Shown piece by piece: positions 63,085 through 64,000 of a DNA stretch of 64,000 nucleotides. The DNA is taken from the NCBI GenBank assembly GCA_022846635.1, contig AP025685.1:558001-622000 (forward strand), written 5' to 3'. Under the pieces are notes generated by a model that searched no databases, had not been told where the DNA came from, and saw only the letters and a program-made list of their open reading frames with translations. The first letter of the stretch is position 1, and each line of letters begins with the position of its first letter. The stretch comes from Salmonella enterica subsp. enterica serovar Choleraesuis (GTDB taxonomy: Bacteria > Pseudomonadota > Gammaproteobacteria > Enterobacterales > Enterobacteriaceae). The translations under genes were made by a program, and so were the position numbers.

Positions 63085-64000
63085 TTAGTTGCCGAGCATG
63101 CTTTCTGAAGCTGCGGCGGCTGCCTGCTGCATTTCAGGGCTGCCTGCGTAATCAGCACGCTGACGTTGCTGCTGATCTTCCGGCGCAACGACATCTGGCG
63201 TGGTAGAAACCGGCTGACCCAGTACGTTGTTTAAGGCAATCAGATCTTGCTCGTTGAGCGTACCCAGCGCAGATTTGATATTCAGCTCGTTAATCAGATA
63301 GGTATAACGCGCATTAGCCAGCTGCTGTTTCGCGTTATACAGCGCGGAAGTCGCAGACAGCACATCGACGATGGTACGAGTACCAACCTGATAACCGGCT
63401 TCCATCGCATCTAAAGAGCTCTGGGAGGAAACCACGGCCTGTTTGTAGGCATCGATGCTGCTAATGGATGCATTCACGTTGTTATACGAGGAACGCACGG
63501 TCTGCACCATGCTGCGGTGTGCGCTTTCCAGCTGCTCGCTAGAGCCGACAAACGCATACTGAGCCTGTTTCACTTTAGAGGTGACTGAACCGCCCTGGTA
63601 CAGCGGCAGGTTAAAGCTCAGGCCAACGGAGTTTTCACCCACGTGGCTGTTGTTGTATGCGGCACCGCCGGTTTTATGACCATTGTAATCCGTATCGGAA
63701 ACGCTGGAAGAAGCGTTGAAATCTATGGTTGGCATATGGCCGGTTTCTGCGTAGCGAATTTGCTCACGCGCCAGATCCTGGCTCAGACGCGCCTGCAACA
63801 GCGGCAGGTTACGCTGCTCGCCCTGCTTCAGCAGCGCGTTAATAGCTTTTGGTCTGGTGGTGTTAAAGTTGCTCACATTCAGTGAGGCCAGCTCTGGATA
63901 GTAGTTGCCGGTGACCTGGCGCAGTTTTTCAACCTGGTTATCCAGATTGTTACGCGCGGTAACTTCATCCGCCAGCACGGTATCGTACTGTGAGCGGGCG
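63085..64000 (-). CDS. tolC: TolC, outer-membrane efflux channel (C-terminal part)
   Basis: Partial: the gene enters from the right edge and only the last 304 or so residues are present. The strand continues in frame to the edge (ARSQYDTVLADEV). Helical-barrel repeats are clear: NALLKQGEQRNLPLLQARLS, VGLSFNLPLYQGGSVTSKVK, TVRSSYNNVNASISSIDAYK and LDAMEAGYQVGTRTIVDVLSA. TolC is the exit duct for AcrAB-type pumps and hemolysin secretion. The C-terminal tail after NEQDLIALNNVLGQPVSTTP differs from E. coli and is somewhat shorter, which is common in this segment. Confidence 0.96.
   Translation of the reverse strand, partial: ARSQYDTVLADEVTARNNLDNQVEKLRQVTGNYYPELASLNVSNFNTTRPKAINALLKQGEQRNLPLLQARLSQDLAREQIRYAETGHMPTIDFNASSSVSDTDYNGHKTGGAAYNNSHVGENSVGLSFNLPLYQGGSVTSKVKQAQYAFVGSSEQLESAHRSMVQTVRSSYNNVNASISSIDAYKQAVVSSQSSLDAMEAGYQVGTRTIVDVLSATSALYNAKQQLANARYTYLINELNIKSALGTLNEQDLIALNNVLGQPVSTTPDVVAPEDQQQRQRADYAGSPEMQQAAAAASESMLGN

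Overview
The window is chromosomal DNA of a member of the Enterobacteriaceae that is close to, but clearly not, Escherichia coli. Nearly every gene outside one block matches an E. coli family in length, motifs and neighbours: ubiT-yhbS, lpoA-yraN-diaA-dolP, rnpB, the yqj genes, rpsU-dnaG-rpoD, tsaD, glnE-hldE and tolC-ygiBC. The genus cannot be named from the sequence alone. No plasmid, phage, transposase, integrase or CRISPR signature was found.

Layout. 1-9.1 kb: ubiT-yhbS-yhbQ-yhbP-yhbO-yraR-yraQ, then the dolP-diaA-yraN-lpoA run of envelope and replication genes on the minus strand, with rsmI divergent from it. 9.2-9.85 kb: RNase P RNA followed by a tandem repeat carrying three terminator hairpins. 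9.9-16.6 kb: yhaLKJH, yqjGF, yqjCDEK, mzrA and yqjA. 17-20.9 kb: sstT, alx with its Mn-type leader, and ygjR. 21-28.3 kb: ygjP, rlmG, fadH, patA and the divergent yqjI/yqjH pair. 28.3-41.3 kb: an accessory block lying between yqjH and tRNA-Ile2 (ileX), two loci that are near neighbours in E. coli K-12. 41.5-46.5 kb: ileX, mug and the macromolecular synthesis operon rpsU-dnaG-rpoD. 46.7-64 kb: tsaD, plsY, folB, uppP, cca, ygiM, ygiF, glnE, hldE, ubiK, FMN riboswitch-ribB, zupT, ygiD, ygiC, ygiB and the 3' part of tolC.

The accessory block carries a complete phenylpropanoid (3-(3-hydroxyphenyl)propionate) meta-cleavage pathway in the order mhpR / mhpABCDFE-mhpT. It has tight coupling (4-bp overlaps or 1-14 bp gaps) and a perfect palindromic MhpR operator centred about 59 bp before the predicted mhpA transcription start. 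A LysR-type regulator then diverges from a flavin-binding PNPOx-like protein, which is followed by an overlapping NTF2-like (DUF1348) protein. After these come a small BhsA-like periplasmic protein, about 1.2 kb of AT-rich DNA without convincing genes but with a candidate small RNA, and a lone rhodanese.

Compared with E. coli K-12, several blocks are absent at their usual places: exuR-exuT-uxaCA-ygjV between yqjA and sstT, aer between patA and yqjI, ygjQ beside ygjP, and the glgS/yqiJK/ygiL group between hldE and ubiK. The regulator YqjI is shorter than the E. coli protein and lacks its Cys/His-rich amino-terminal extension. No wholly new system stands out. The points most worth a second look are the candidate sRNA and gene desert at 39.7-40.9 kb, the shortened YqjI with two visible operators and a Fur box, the LysR/PNPOx/DUF1348 cassette, and the sigma-54-type promoter with a TTG start at patA.
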